A stretch of 64,000 nt of DNA. Source: Pogonophryne albipinna (taxonomy: Eukaryota; Chordata; Actinopteri; Perciformes; Artedidraconidae). This document shows positions 29,864 to 42,234 of this stretch, one piece after another (positions within the stretch are counted from its first letter, which is position 1; each line of letters starts with the position of its first letter). The stretch is taken from the NCBI GenBank assembly GCA_028583405.1, contig CM053243.1, positions 34,189,420 to 34,253,419 on the forward strand, written 5' to 3'. The notes beneath the pieces were generated by a model, which saw nothing but the letters and a program-made list of their open reading frames with translations, had not been told where the DNA came from and made no database searches. Position numbers and translations under genes: made by a program.

Positions 29864-32818
29864 GTATAGAAATATAGATAAAGCACTTTAGGAAAAGAAA
29901 CCTGCAGGAGATGTCTGTCTCTGATACAGGTATGGATAAGTGCTCAATCAAGAACAGCACAAAATGACCTTTCTAAGCATAGAGGAATTGAATATGAAGT
30001 CAGTTTGTACTGCACAAACCTGTATGTTACCCACCATGGCTTGTCACTGACCACATTTCTCCTCTCTGCATGTCCCACAAATGATGAAAATTGGTTTTCA
30101 CAAAGATCTGCAGCGGTGGGGGGTGGTGGGGCCTCCATAATCATTCTAGCAGTTTCAGAAAGTGATTGAGCATTTCCCCCCCATTTTCTTTGCTGCACTA
30201 TATGCTTGATAAATAATTCCTTCATTCTGCTTTCTTATCATTATAATCCAGTGTTTTTTTTTATCTACATACTGTACAGTACAGTCAATACAGTAGCCTC
30301 ATTAACACCAAACATATAGTACACCCTTCCAGTGGGAAAAATTATGAAAATAGCAATTGCTCCAAATTACAATATTTGTTTGTCTTCTCTTTTCGACCCA
30401 TTAATGCCAAAAAAACACTCATACTTATCATGTAACGAAATCCCTGTCCAATGTTTGCGACCCCATCTGCATGGACTCGGCTTTATTTAACGGTTTTACA
30501 TTGTCCCAACAATAATTAACTGATGCACTCCCAGACATTCATCATGGCCCAGCTCCACCCTTTAAAAGGAAACGAGGAACACACAAACACATACAAGCGC
30601 ACACATTAACACACAGAAGCAGAGCAAAGGTCCCATAAATTAAAGCGCTCGTGTGTGTTTGGACCGGTGGAGATGAACAAGGCACGCCTTTCAATTATGC
30701 TTCCTCACCCTCCCCCACCCTGCACACAAACTTCCCCTGGATCAGCAAGAGTGATAAACAGGAGCTGAAGGATTCAAACATCCAATCAAAATGTTGTTGT
30801 AGATGTTCTATACCTGAATTAGAGAAATGGACAAGGAATATGGTTGCAATTCATCATATAAAAAAGGCAGAATGGCATATATCTTGATACACGTCTATTT
30901 GTGGAATTGCGCAAGATGCACAAATCTGTCTAATCTGCCAACCCAATAATTTTACGGAACTGGGATGTAATATAAAAAAAACTCACACTGATACCTTATT
31001 CTTGTTTTATAAAAATATGTTCTGGGCCAAAGGTTGTTAAAATTAGGCAATTTATGGCAAGAATTGTGGATCATCATTTGGAATATGTATTAAATACTAG
31101 GACATCATTTAGAATTCACCCATAGTACCATTGTCTTGAACCAAAAAATACCAAACTTTGTATCTTCTTTGTTCAGGAGTTTTAACATAATTTAAAGGAC
31201 TTTATATTATTATCACGAATGCATGCACGCACGTAAAACTCCTGTTACTTGGCCCATGGCCTACATTTCAACCCAATTTAATTAAGAGTTTTTTTGCAAA
31301 CAGAACATTTGAAACTGAATATTTTTGTGGGTAAGGGAAGTGATATCAGTACAGCTTTTCTCAAGGTGATCACTGAAGCTCTGCTCTGCATGCACACTTG
31401 GCAGGAAACAAAACCACTAAGAAAGAAAGGTAGATGACATTTGTATGTATACAAATGTCAAAATGTCAAGGCATGTAATCCTTTCAAGAGGTGATGAGGT
31501 CTTTGGTTAGAGCTTGGCATCACTCCAGACCTAAACACAAGAAAAGTGCTTACTCCAAGTTCTGGAGGTGAACCATGAGTTCTGATCCCACTCTCCTCTC
31601 ACTCCTCTGTGCACTCACTTCCCTCTCTGGCTTTAAAGGGATTATTTTGGTATCGGTGCATATGGATTTACAGTAGCAATGCAAAGTATATCCTGAGTGG
31701 CATGTTCTATTTTTATTTAATGTCAGCATACTTGAAATGTTTTTTTTCAAGGATGCATGTGGGCTAAGGTGCTGTATGGGAAAACTGGTTTGGTATTAAA
31801 CCATTCAGTGAAAGTCATATCACTCCAAATCCTTCCCCCATTTCCCAAACGATGCATTTCCTCCTCGATAAGAGCCACATCATTCACAGTGACAGTCTCA
31901 AAACATTTTTAAAGCGTGGAGCTGTCAGAGAAAAACACATCAGGATAGATAACCCAGTTAAATACGAGCTGCGTGTGCAATGTGAGACAGTGTCTGTACA
32001 GTATATAGAGCATGTGACATATATTCTGAAAAACCCAAACAATCAGAAATAATTTTAGTTATGAGTGAACTATATTTCTCATAAAAAATTAAAAAAGATC
32101 ACTCAAGTGTGATGTCAATTATGTAATTGACTTGAGGCTTTGGAAATACAAAGAAATAATACAACATCATATTCTTTATAAACCAAAAAAGGCACAAAGG
32201 TCATGTCAAACAACACCACATTGTATTGATTTATACTCTGTCTATGTATTCTACTATAAAATCCCTGGTGCCCTTTCCAATGCTCAGTTTTTCCACTCTT
32301 ACTATGCTAAATATGTATAAATATGAGTCAAAAAGGCCCATTTAAATTTGTTATTTTGATTTTCTATGTCTTCTAACATTTGTGGTTCTGAAGCTTCTAA
32401 ATCAACTCTGGAGATTTTCCTTTGGATTTTTACCCCCAGTTGCTCTCCCTTTGAGAACATATTCCTGATAAGAACTGCACACTTTATTTGATATTCTATG
32501 TATTCCTCCACTACTTTTTTTTAATTCTGTACTGCGTCTGACCTCCTACACTCGTCTGTCTTTTTCCACTTACAGCAGCTGTTGCTAGGCAACAGTTCAT
32601 GTCTGCATTTCAATATTAATATTTACATAAAAAACAATGTTCAATAGTCAGAGGATAAACTATAAAATACATGTTGGATCATGGAGTTATTGAGTTACAT
32701 TTCAATGTTTAGTGCAGGTGGGGACATCTCCACCAGTTCAGTTACTGTAACCGGATAACCAGAACTTAAACAGTAATCTGGTACACTGCTTTAACTGGAT
32801 ACATGTAGTGTGATTACA
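29864..32818. other. Unassigned intergenic sequence
   Basis: Nearly 3 kb without a recognised gene or repeat family. A short frame at 30651-30887 and following sequence (to ~30960) has C/H residues (AIHHIKKAEWHIS, later CLICQPNN after a stop) that faintly recall an integrase zinc-binding region; this is too weak to call. Confidence 0.4.
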
Positions 32819-33007
32819 GTTACATGCAGGGCCGGTCCTAGACTTTTGGGGGCCCTAAGCGAGCTTTGGCTTGGGCTTTGGCCCCCCTCACTCTAGCGCG
32901 TTCTCACTACACGGAACCAACTTTTGTCTGATGTTAGCATAAGCACACATATTGTATAAATAAGCATGTAAACACCATGGACCTAACATCCTCTAGGGGG
33001 GTCCTCA

Positions 33008-34080
33008 CCTCCTCTAAGGGGGTCCGGGGGCATGCTCCCCCGGGAAGATTTTTTTTAAAATATTGAAGTTAAAAGCATCAATCTGGTGCACTTTGAGAGC
33101 AAAATTAAGAGATCTATGGATACATCTCTCAACACCCATATGAAACAGAACTGTAAACAGATTTTTCTTAATGGATATTTTACAAATCACTCCCCTTTTA
33201 AACTGTATTCTTGTTTTGTCATATAGTATTTCATAACTGTTTTTCATGTATTCTCTCTGGCTGTCCATCTCATAATGTTCACATAAAAACTAGCTGTCAA
33301 TAGGAATATCATTCAGAAGAATTATAATTCCATGCAAAAATCTGTCACAAAAAGAGGTTGCACATTTAAATTCAGGTGTTGTTATGGCAACGTCAGTGGC
33401 CAAATAGCCACATTTACTGCGGCAAATACGTTCAAACATCCATATGTTTCAGTGCTAGGTTGATGCTTAGCTAAGCTAACTATGAAACACTTTAACTGAC
33501 AGGATTCAGGATTAACTGTGTACTGTAAGGTAGCTTATAGCTTCATGTCGAACAGTAAGTCAACATTTCCCAGAGAGCTTTCTTTGAAATCACCAGGTAA
33601 CGCTAAAAACATTACATTTAGATTGCATGACAAAGTGTTTATTTAATATATCTGGCTAGCTATAGCTACTTGCTAATGGTTTAGCTTACCCCCGCGATTC
33701 AAAGTAACCTCAACGTAGCTGTAATTTCTCCTGGCTCAAGTGCTGGCTCTGGGGTTGTTGTGTGAACCATAGATATATATATATGGTGTGAACCACCACT
33801 TGAGAATTGTCGTCTTTTTTAAGAACAAATGTTCTTATGTCCATCTTCAAAAACTCTGAGTCTGAGACTGACAGTTTATTTTAAACATTGTCACAGCTCA
33901 CAGGATAGGTACCTGTCAGCCAATAAGACAGATGTTTATTTCCATTCAACTCTCTGGTTGGTCTGGTGCCTTGCCTCTGTTGCATTCACTGAACACGGGA
34001 AATTACAATCCTGCCGTCCTCTCATGATGAGGTTCAGGTAAAGCACGGTTAATGTAGTATATGATTGACTCAATAATATA
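33008..34080 (-). mobile_element. Partial copy of the 27354-29855 hAT family
   Basis: Sequence blocks run parallel to 27880-29760: AAGCATCAATCTGGTGCACT, ATGGATACATCTCTCAACAC, GCCACATTTACTGCGGCAAA, and AACACGGGAAATTACAATCC near the end. It keeps the MDIR first-exon start at about 33842 (minus), altered downstream with an AT-dinucleotide insertion near 33770-33784. No own termini or target duplication recognised. Confidence 0.7.
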
Positions 34081-34160
34081 ATACATGATTTTGAGAGTAG
34101 GCAATCTAGGCATATTAACACAATTAATTAAACACACTTATCACATGTGAGGGTCTAAGG

Positions 34161-35868
34161 CAGGGGTACTCAAATACAAATGTTAAAGGTCCAAAAAAAT
34201 GGTTTCAATAAGACAAAGGTCCGTTTATTACGGTCATTTAACCCTTTAAAGAATTGCAACAAGATTCTTAACACGAGGTTGCAAAAACAAAAAGTCTCTG
34301 TATGCAGCAGTTTTCATTGTTATTGTGTCTGTGCTTGATCCCTCAGAGTCGCAGTGTAAGAGCTGCAGTTATGAATAAAGGCAGCTGCACCCTCTTTCAT
34401 TCAGCATTCCCATTATTGCTTTATAAATGTCTTGCCCCCTTGTGTGTCCACTGAGGTTCGTCAGGCCCAACACATCTTCAACAAACTCCCCCTTTGCCTC
34501 ATCATAAAAACTCACAAACACCAGCAACTGAGCATTATCAGTGGTGTCAGTGGACTCACCCACAGCTAAGGAAATGCACTGTGCATTTTTTATTCCATCA
34601 CAAAGCTGATTAATCAAATCACCAGCCTGTATTTATGTTCTTCTGGTTGCTGTGGAATCTGAGAGGGGGATTTGCTTGATTTGACCTGTTATTTCCTCTT
34701 TTTGTTTGCCTTCAAACATGGTCTCCATCACTTCAGTCATGCATTCTTTTATACTTCAGTTATTATCCAGAGGAAAGTCCTTACCTACTGGCCTAGTTAA
34801 ATCAAAGTGGTTACTTTTTTGTGGCTGGGCAGTGTAGTTTTACACACGTCTTATTTGACTTTCTCAGGACTTAAAACTGTTTTTTGGGGGCAGACCCCCA
34901 CAAATAAAATGTTGTATTTACACACGTAAGTTCATCATTTTAACAGTTTGTTATGCAGCTCATCCGTGAGCAGAGCATCAAGTTGACATGTCTATTACAG
35001 CTGAATGCGGCGATTACCATTTTGTTCAGCAAAACGCCTCACAAACGTATTAAGATCAACAGCTTTAGTGCGTTTTGATTCAATGCTGAGTACAGCCAAA
35101 CTGACAGTCTCTTCTCTGTCATTGTAGACCGCAAATACCTCATTCCTTCAGTGCTTGGGTCCGAATGCTTCTCGTTTTGCACCGTCCCGTTCAAATGAAA
35201 TCGCCGTCAATCATATTTCCATGCGCCAGGGCCGGGGGAGGGGTTACAAGCACAAGACGTGCGTATTGTGCTGCATTCACTTGCACTCGGACATTAGAGA
35301 CTTTCTCTCATAAATGTCCCATGAGCCACAACTTTTCTTTCAAAACAAAGCTGCCAACTGGGGTGGCAGCTGGGGTGGCAAGGCCTATTTTTAGGGTGGC
35401 AGTTGCCACCCCGGTAGGTGAAACTATAGGCTACTAGCTACAGTACAGATGCAACTAGATGAGCTGTTAACTCTCGCTCCGACTTTTTAAAAAAAAACTC
35501 TCGCTCTAAATCAGACAGGTTGAAAGAGACGACACACGCATTTTTCCCACCGGCATTCCGCGAAGACTCGCCCTACTGTGCCTCTGATTCGCAGGCTGTT
35601 GGTGGTGGGAAAAAACGCTGACGGGATGCTGAATGTGATTGGACCAATGCGTTGACAGACACACACAGACAGTGGAACAGTCGGACATGCAGAGCGCTGT
35701 TTGCAGTGGACATAGCGGAGAATTTTGACTCGTTGTTTTGTGTCGATGTCTCGCAGATAACACAGATAATACAGATAATATATATGAAAAGTATAATTTG
35801 CTCAGAGTCCGGAGACAGTTGTGGTTCGGTCCGGACCCGGACCGGAGTCCGGACTTTGAGGATGCCTG
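34161..35868 (-). mobile_element. hAT element, CAGGGGTACTCAAATAC ends
   Basis: The left end CAGGGGTACTCAAATAC and the reverse complement of the right end, CAGGCATCCTCAAAGTC, agree at 12 of 17 positions. The 8-bp flanks GTCTAAGG are exact (34153-34160 and 35869-35876). The subterminal right end has GGTCCGGACCCGGACC. It holds a broken hAT transposase frame on the minus strand. Confidence 0.82.
34369..34770 (-). pseudogene. hAT transposase fragment
   Basis: The minus-strand product reads ECMTEVMETMFEGKQKEEI, QIKQIPLSDSTATRRT, a stop, then NQLCDGIKNAQCISLAVGES and TDTTDNAQLLVFVSFYDEAK up to GHTRGQDIYKAIMGMLNERG. This is the start of the catalytic domain of ZBED/GTF2IRD2-like hAT transposases. 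The usual aspartate of LAVDEST, thought to be the first catalytic residue, is glycine here (GGT; residue 20 of the 82-codon frame). The remainder of the catalytic core is missing. Non-functional. Confidence 0.75.
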
Positions 35869-35904
35869 GTCTAAGGAAAGAGGGTGTCGTAGTGTCATAC
35901 TGAT

Positions 35905-35991
35905 ATTTTGTATAAACTGTGAAGTCCACTGAGACAAATGTAACATTTGTGATATTGGGCTATATAAATAAACATTGATTGATTGATTGAT
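35905..35991 (+). mobile_element. LINE 3' tail with (TTGA)n
   Basis: GATATTGGGCTATATAAATA followed by AACA and tandem TTGA units is a 3' end of teleost LINE type. Only the tail is recognisable. Confidence 0.65.
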
Positions 35992-36163
35992 CACGGCGAC
36001 GGTGTACTGAGATAAAAAACGGTGTACTGAGATAAAATAAAAAATAAATAAAAATATTTTATTTTTTTTATTTTTCATTTTTTGCTCGGGGGCCCTTAGT
36101 GGCTGCGGGGCCCTAAGCGGCCGTTTATGTCGCTTAATGGGTTGGGCCGGCTCTGGTTACAGA

Positions 36164-37555
36164 TTAGGATTAGCCCTTGTTATTGTAACAGGGAAATGTT
36201 TAATGTATGTTATAATCTGTGTGTGTTTCTTCTTGCAGTAAACTATTTGATTAACATATTCGCAAAAACTCTTTAAAGTTCTCCTATACCATCCCCATCT
36301 TTGTCCTCGTTGGTAGAAATGATTGGATGTGCTTGAACAGGTGCAACCTGCCACTTAAGACCCCGCAAAGGAGCTTTTCTGAGGATGTTTGGCTGTGCGT
36401 ACTTGCAAGCCTAATCATGCATTGCAGCCTTAGAATTCAACTTTTCTAATATAAATGATATACACTGCTAAAGAGGTGATCATTCTTCCTCATCCCAGAT
36501 GTTCCTATAAAAATCCAAGTTGTTTTAATGCCCTTTAATCACTAAGTAAAGTTAAATGTGAAGCTGGATTAACCTGCTAAAAAGCTGATCAGCCATGTTT
36601 CTTTTAACAACCCCGGATCATTGCAAAGACATTTTTTATCTTTGCAATGTTTGACATCCAGTGTGGCTTTATGTCATCTTGACTCAACTTGTATAATCCT
36701 CTGTTCTCCATGCTATACCTGCTGATGCATGGCAGTACATTATGCAGCAAGCTCCATATTACCACTATCCTACATATGTGGGAGATTGTCATACGTAATA
36801 TTAAGTTCGTATACAGCAGTGATGTCTTTGGAATGTCCTGTTAGGAGCTGGAAAAAAACACTTTCAAATTCAGCCTTCACATTTAACCATACATTTTAAT
36901 TTAATCCTTTTATTGTCCTTTGGGTTATATTCAGTTTTTAGTTGAACTATTCTCCATCTCAATTTCCAATCTTAATACTTGAATATATAATTTTCACAGT
37001 TTTGTGTCGTTTCCGTTTCCTGGTTAAATGCCATCCTTGACCGATCATTTTAATATTTTGTCCAATCCAAATATAATTGTAATTAAAACTGCGGTCGCAC
37101 TTGTGCGCGCAGTGATGAGCGGGCCCTCGCGTCTGTGCGCCTGTCGGGGAGGGTTGCTGGTCCCCCCCCCCAGTCCTCCGAAATGAGCCATTTGTCATCC
37201 CTCTAAATAGTTTACCTGACTTTGCGTTCCTTTGTTTCTGACCAGGAAATCTTAGGCATGTGCGCCAGTTGTGTTGGTACCATTTTTCCTGCATCAACCA
37301 GGTGTCGTTTGTTGAATAAAAAAAGATAATAATAAACATAGGCCTATTTGTAAAATGGGGGGACACAAACAGGATTTCGAAAAGTGTCACGGTTAAACTC
37401 CTTATGAAGTGGTGAGGTGCCGCTCCACATTGCTTTTCTTCCTGAATGCAGCACTGTTGTGTCTGTGTGTGAGAGCGTTTCACATGTGTGTAGGCCTATG
37501 AGAGATTTTTACATATGTCTGCAAATGACTTTGGTTTCAGTTGTGTGAGTCTGAG
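36164..37555. other. Unassigned intergenic sequence
   Basis: No recognised element. A 174-codon minus-strand frame (36959-37483) has no domain and its middle is GC-rich low complexity, so I do not call it a gene. Confidence 0.4.
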
Positions 37556-37725
37556 CAGGCTCGGATTGGCCATCAGGAGATTCGGGACTTTTCCCGTTGG
37601 GCCGCTCCCGCAGACTTTCACAGCGCCGCTGCGCCGGTACCGCATCCGCCGCGGCAAACACCTGCCGTTGCGAGGCTCTGGTGGCTCCGGTGCAGCGGTG
37701 CTGTGAAAGTCCACCGCCGTTGCGA
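37556..37725. mobile_element. hAT terminal fragment (GGCCATC type)
   Basis: CAGGCTCGGATTGGCCATCA followed by GGGACTTTTCCCG and GTTGGGCCG resembles the end of a common teleost hAT family. A similar end, inverted, is at 60585-60627. The block also contains an inverted repeat, ACTTTCACAGCGCCGCTGC with its counterpart near 37692-37710. Confidence 0.45.
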
Positions 37726-37920
37726 GTCTCCGGCTGTAATAATCAGTAGATATTTTTCATGAAACCATATGGTGCTTCACATAATAAATACAAGGGCTGT
37801 AGCGTAATATTTATTATATGCTTGAGGAGCTGTTTGTGTTTGTTTTTTGTGTGTCTGTCTGTATGTGTGTTTGTGAGCGTTGATGTGCCAGGCAGACAGG
37901 CAGGATTCAGTAGCTTATCT

Positions 37921-38900
37921 GACATATAAATGGTCCAAAAAGGTATATTGTCCGTTAGCTTACGAGGTCCTCGTTTCAGCTAGCAACTATTTGCTTCACA
38001 ATTTAGCATCACATTGGATATGGGCAGAATTTGTGCTGGATTGGAATTTTTTGGAACATTTCCCTAGGAGGAGTTTGCAAAAATGTGCTTAAAATGCATG
38101 AGAAACGCACATGTTTAATATGGCCATCTTCCTGGGGGGCGGGGCTAATAAAAGCAAATTTGAAATATGTCCGCAATCATAAGACAAATTTGTATACAGC
38201 GTTTCGTGAATATTGGAAAAAGTATACGCGAGTAGTTTGGAGTAATTTGCGACATGTAAATGGTCAAAAATGGTGTATTCGCTGTTAGCTTACGACCTCC
38301 ACGATTGAGCTATCAAAAATGTTCTTCTCAATTAAGTATCATATTGGATAGGGGCTGAAAGTGTCCTGGATTGGAATTTTTCCGATCATTCCCCTTGGAG
38401 GAGTTCGCAAGAATGTGCTTAAAATGGCTGAAAAACGCAAATTTTTTAAAATGGCCGACTTTGTCGGGGGCGGGGCTAATAAAAGCCAATTTGAAATATG
38501 TCCGCAATCATAAGAGCAATGTGTATACAGCGTTTCGTGAATATCGGAATAACTACATCCGAGTAGTTTGGAGTAATTTGCGACATGTAAATCGTCAAAA
38601 ATGGTGTATTCGCTGTTAGCTTACGACCTCCACGATTAATTTTTTTAAAATGTGCTCCTCAATTAAGTTTCATATTGGATAGGGGCTGAAGGTGTACTGG
38701 ATTGGAATTTTTCCGATCATTCCCCTAGGAGGAGTTCGCAAGAACGTGCGTAAAATGGCTGAAAAACGCACATATTTCAAAATGGCCGACTCTTTGGGGG
38801 GCGGGGCTAATGGAATGTATTTACAAATATATCCGCAATTCCATGAGGAATGTCTGTGCCAAAATTCGTGACGTTCTGAGAAACTATATGTGACTACCAC
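37921..38900 (+). repeat. Three ~330-bp tandem units
   Basis: Units start at 37921, 38251 and 38582 (each GACATRTAAAT-GTC), giving periods of 330 and 331 bp. Each contains GTTAGCTTACGA, ATTGGAATTTTT, GGGCGGGGCTAAT and ATGTCCGCAAT. The third unit diverges after about 38860. Open frames of 82-85 codons recur in the first two units but share no known domain and are absent from the third, so they look accidental. The source element is unknown. Confidence 0.85.
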
Positions 38901-39870
38901 ACAATAGGGGGCGCTAGTGAGCAGTTTTTTTTAAAATTTACGTTTTTTTTGTACATTCTCGAAAAAGTGCTGGGCTCTGACGTGTGTCCCAAGTTTTGCG
39001 TCCGAAGCTCATTTTATGCTATCTTAATTTAAGAAAAATGTATATGCAATTTAAAAAAAATGTATAGGCCACGCCCACATTCGGCATTTGTTGCGACACT
39101 TTAAATCTCAGTTCGTAGTCACCCCGAGAGTATGTGTAATAAAAAAAAAAAAATGTGTCCATCCGCTCTTGAGTTATAAATTTGTGGTGTTTTTGGCGCC
39201 CCCTATTGTCCAAAATGAAAATACTTTGTTGTGCCTATTCCCCTAGACAGACTGAACGTTTCCACCAAAATCTGTGATGTTTGGATACATTGTTGATGAA
39301 TTATGAGCATTTGTTTCTAAGTCCCGCCTTTTTGCGAGTACGTTTTAATTCATGGCGGAAATATTTATCATTTGAACATGCTCATCTCCTAGGGTAATGT
39401 GTTTGACCCTCCACCGATGCTGTATACAAAGTTTGGTGTTGAAAAACTGAAAATTGAAATTTAAGTGAATATTTAACTGTTTTGAACATTATGCCAATTA
39501 AAAAAAAAAATGTAGGCGGAGCTTAGGTTCCAAGCGGATTATATGTAGAGCAGGTCCACCCGGATATGTGTGCAAAATTTCAGGTCATTTGGAGTTACGG
39601 TGCGACTTTGTACATCTTTCCAAAAACGGAAATGGCCATAGGTGGCACTAGCGAGCAAGGTGGAATATTTTAACCCATTGACTCCAGAATGTTGCAATTT
39701 TTACCGGTTCTGGCGTCCGTGCAAAATTATACAACTTTGTCAGCGTCCTAAAGGCCTCAAAAACAGGAAAGATGGCGACTAAAAATAATAATACCATCAA
39801 TAACAATAGGTTCCTCGCACTTCGTGCTAGGACACCGTTGGGTCCTAGCACTCCGTGCTCGGGCCCTAAT
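38901..39870. repeat. Low-complexity repeat-like region after the tandem array
   Basis: Composition matches the tandem units (GGGGGCGCTAG, CACGCCCACATTCGGC). It ends near 39810-39865 with a hairpin-rich stretch (CGCACTTCGTGCTAGG, TCCTAGCACTCCGTGCTCGG). This is probably the rest of one large unclassified repeat. No coding signal. Confidence 0.4.
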
Positions 39871-41628
39871 AATGAATATTCATCAAGTGCTCTCCTGCCT
39901 TAAGGCTACAACAGCCTACGTTTCTGGTCAGGGAGAACTGTATGTCAGTGTCTCTATTCCTCTGATGCTAACCCCACATGCAACCTATTGGTGGAGAGTT
40001 TACTGAACCAATAGTTTGGTATTTATCATGGATGTAAGAGCAGGAGCGCTGATCGATCGTTAATTCATTTTGGCTTTGCCGTCAGCACGACATAAAAACT
40101 CTAGGGGGGGGGGGGGGTCTGATAGTCGTTTCTGCTAGATTATACCTCTTACACCCGAGGTGCCAGAGCGAAGCAGCAGCCTGTCATCTGAACAGCTGAA
40201 CACTCCAGTAGTCGGCTGCCAGCTCATCAAAGCATGGAAAAGGGCAGAGAATATTATTATCTCTGCCAAACGTGTCTGCCAACGCAGGTAACTGCATGTT
40301 TAGCATAAGACACTTATGGCGCATCACACAGCAACCCGCCACTGCTGCCCCCTGTCACACTCCCCCACTGGCTGCGTAACCCTCTTACATCCACATTCAT
40401 ATACAGTCCTAAGCATAGTTCAAATACACAACTCTACTAATATTTATTGTCTACTAGTCTCCAAAATGTCTCTTAAAACCTACGAAACAGAGAAATGATG
40501 AACACAAACAAGAGTATTTCGTTTTCTTGATTATATCCGTTATGTCTTACTTCTACTGCTCTACAATTTGAAAGCAAATGTTGTATTTTTTACCCCTCTA
40601 CAGGCTATGCACTTTCCCTCCTCACCTCCTACCTCAAAGACTGCACCCAGGGGCCCGGCCAGGGATTTTGGGCCCCATGAAAATATATCACATTGGGCCC
40701 CACCACCAGGCCCAGGCCACGCCAACCAAGCACAATGCTGTAACCACACCTCCAGAACCCAACCGACTCATTTATGCTTTAAATAACTCTACCTGTACAG
40801 GTTTGCATCTATCTTGTAGTCCAATACTAACTGCACAATATTTACTGACACTGAGCGGTGAACATATAACACTGTGCAGACGTACAACATTCTGCTGCAG
40901 TAGAATTCACTATTTGATATAACACTAACATTCCTGACAATAGACCTCAATAGTCATCTTTTATGGTGTACATGCCTTTTTAATAACATGTTTGAATGGA
41001 ACATATATAACTTAAATATACATGACCTCTTAAATTAAAATAAAGTGAACATTAACACCAATATTATCATTTATAAAATGCTATAACCAAAAAAATAACA
41101 TAAGCAGCAGATTTTTTAATTAAATATACATACCAACGACAAAATAAGCGGGTATTAAAGTGTAAATGGACAACAAAACGGAAATGGAAGTGAAAAGGCC
41201 TGATGGTGGTGCTAAATAAGAGCCTATTACCTGTTCTCAGTCTTTTTCTCATCATGCATCTTCTGTGTAGTGATCCAATATCATTACCATAGCCTTGCTC
41301 TTTAACAGTTATTACGAGCCCTTGCTCAGCCTTACTCACCAAGAGCCCAGCGCCTAGCCTTCTTACAGGCAAAGTCACTGATCAAGTCCTTGAAGTCCAG
41401 CTTTCTAACCAACTGGCTTTCAATGGACAGCATGGCAAGACTGCAAAGCCTTATGGGGGGACAGGGCAGCTGAGCCTAAAGATGGATCTGTTGGTCCTGG
41501 CACCAGGGGGAGGGACAACTGATTTAGTATGAATAGCTGCTAAAAATGTACCTGCCTTTATTAAATGTCAGCTAAAAGAGGAGTGAAATTAAAAACCTCT
41601 GAATTTTCTGTGAAGATATTAACAGTAC
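39871..41628. other. Unassigned sequence with one hAT-like end
   Basis: At 40648 a CAGGGGCCCGGCCAGGGATT start followed by TTGGGCCCCATGAAA looks like a hAT terminus, but no partner end or target duplication was found. A poly-G run lies near 40104-40117. Nothing else recognised. Confidence 0.4.
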
Positions 41629-41632
41629 TTAA

Positions 41633-41981
41633 AGTTGGGGTAGGTAATTTTGAAATTTTTGAATTTAAAAATACACAACAGGAACAAATCTGCCACTTCC
41701 TTACAGAGCCCCTCCTCCAACACACACGAACCGCACATGACCAATGAGGGCACGAGATAAGTTTGTGCTCAGATGGAAGGCTGACAGGCAGGTAGGCCAT
41801 CCAGTTATTTTAGCCGGGCCGGCTAAAATGATTGGTCGTGCTTTTTACAGCGCCACGGCTTCCACAGATTTGTTGTCAAAGGACTTAAGATATTCATTGC
41901 TATCGGGATGTTAAGAGCATTCCATGGAATATAACAAAACGTGTTTCTCGAGCCGGTTTCTCAAACTTACCTACCCCACCT
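41633..41981. mobile_element. TTAA-flanked MITE
   Basis: The inverted ends AGTTGGGGTAGGTAA and TTACCTACCCCACCT enclose 349 bp. Both are bordered by TTAA (41629-41632 and 41982-41985), the target of piggyBac- and Kolobok-type transposases. The interior is non-coding. Confidence 0.85.
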
Positions 41982-42234
41982 TTAATGTCAGCAAAACATT
42001 ACAATTATTATTTAAAATGGACTACGCTAAGCTAACAGACTAATTTCCACCACTCATGGACCACACCCACCTTTTCTTTTGAAAAACTGGGTGACATACT
42101 GTCGCCCTTTAGTCCCTCTCTCTTGTCTTTCTCTCCTTTCTTTTCTTTCTTGAAAGCCTGACTTTGTTAGTCGTTGAGACATGGCACACACGTAAGTACT
42201 AGCATCCCTCCTCACATGCTCTCACTCTCTGCTA

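Larger units (their letters stand above)
32827..36155. mobile_element. Nested hAT cluster, CAGGGCCGG ends
   Basis: The left end starts CAGGGCCGGTCCTAGACTTT and the right end finishes GTTGGGCCGGCTCTG. Both are followed inward by GGCCCTAAGCG-type sequence, typical of MYM-type hAT termini. The flanks GTTACATG and GTTACAGA match at 6 of 8 positions. Inside are a fragment related to 27354-29855 (33008-34080), a complete smaller hAT (34161-35868) and a LINE tail. Confidence 0.6.

Noticed and set aside
30651..30960. Possible retroelement integrase zinc-binding remnant
   Set aside because: The H and C spacing is only loosely similar and interrupted by a stop; no flanking retroelement features.
36959..37483. 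174-codon minus-strand frame
   Set aside because: No domain, low-complexity GC-rich middle, no splice or repeat support.
37615..37710. GC-rich inverted repeat as a possible structured RNA
   Set aside because: It sits in a hAT terminal fragment where subterminal inverted motifs are expected; no RNA gene features.
38031..38619. Two similar 82-85-codon frames in consecutive tandem units
   Set aside because: They repeat only because the 330-bp unit repeats; the third unit does not keep the frame and no motif is present.
42174..42234. ATG-started extension upstream of the LINE reverse transcriptase similarity
   Set aside because: Residues before the ACLADISQW region do not match the family; the ATG is probably incidental.
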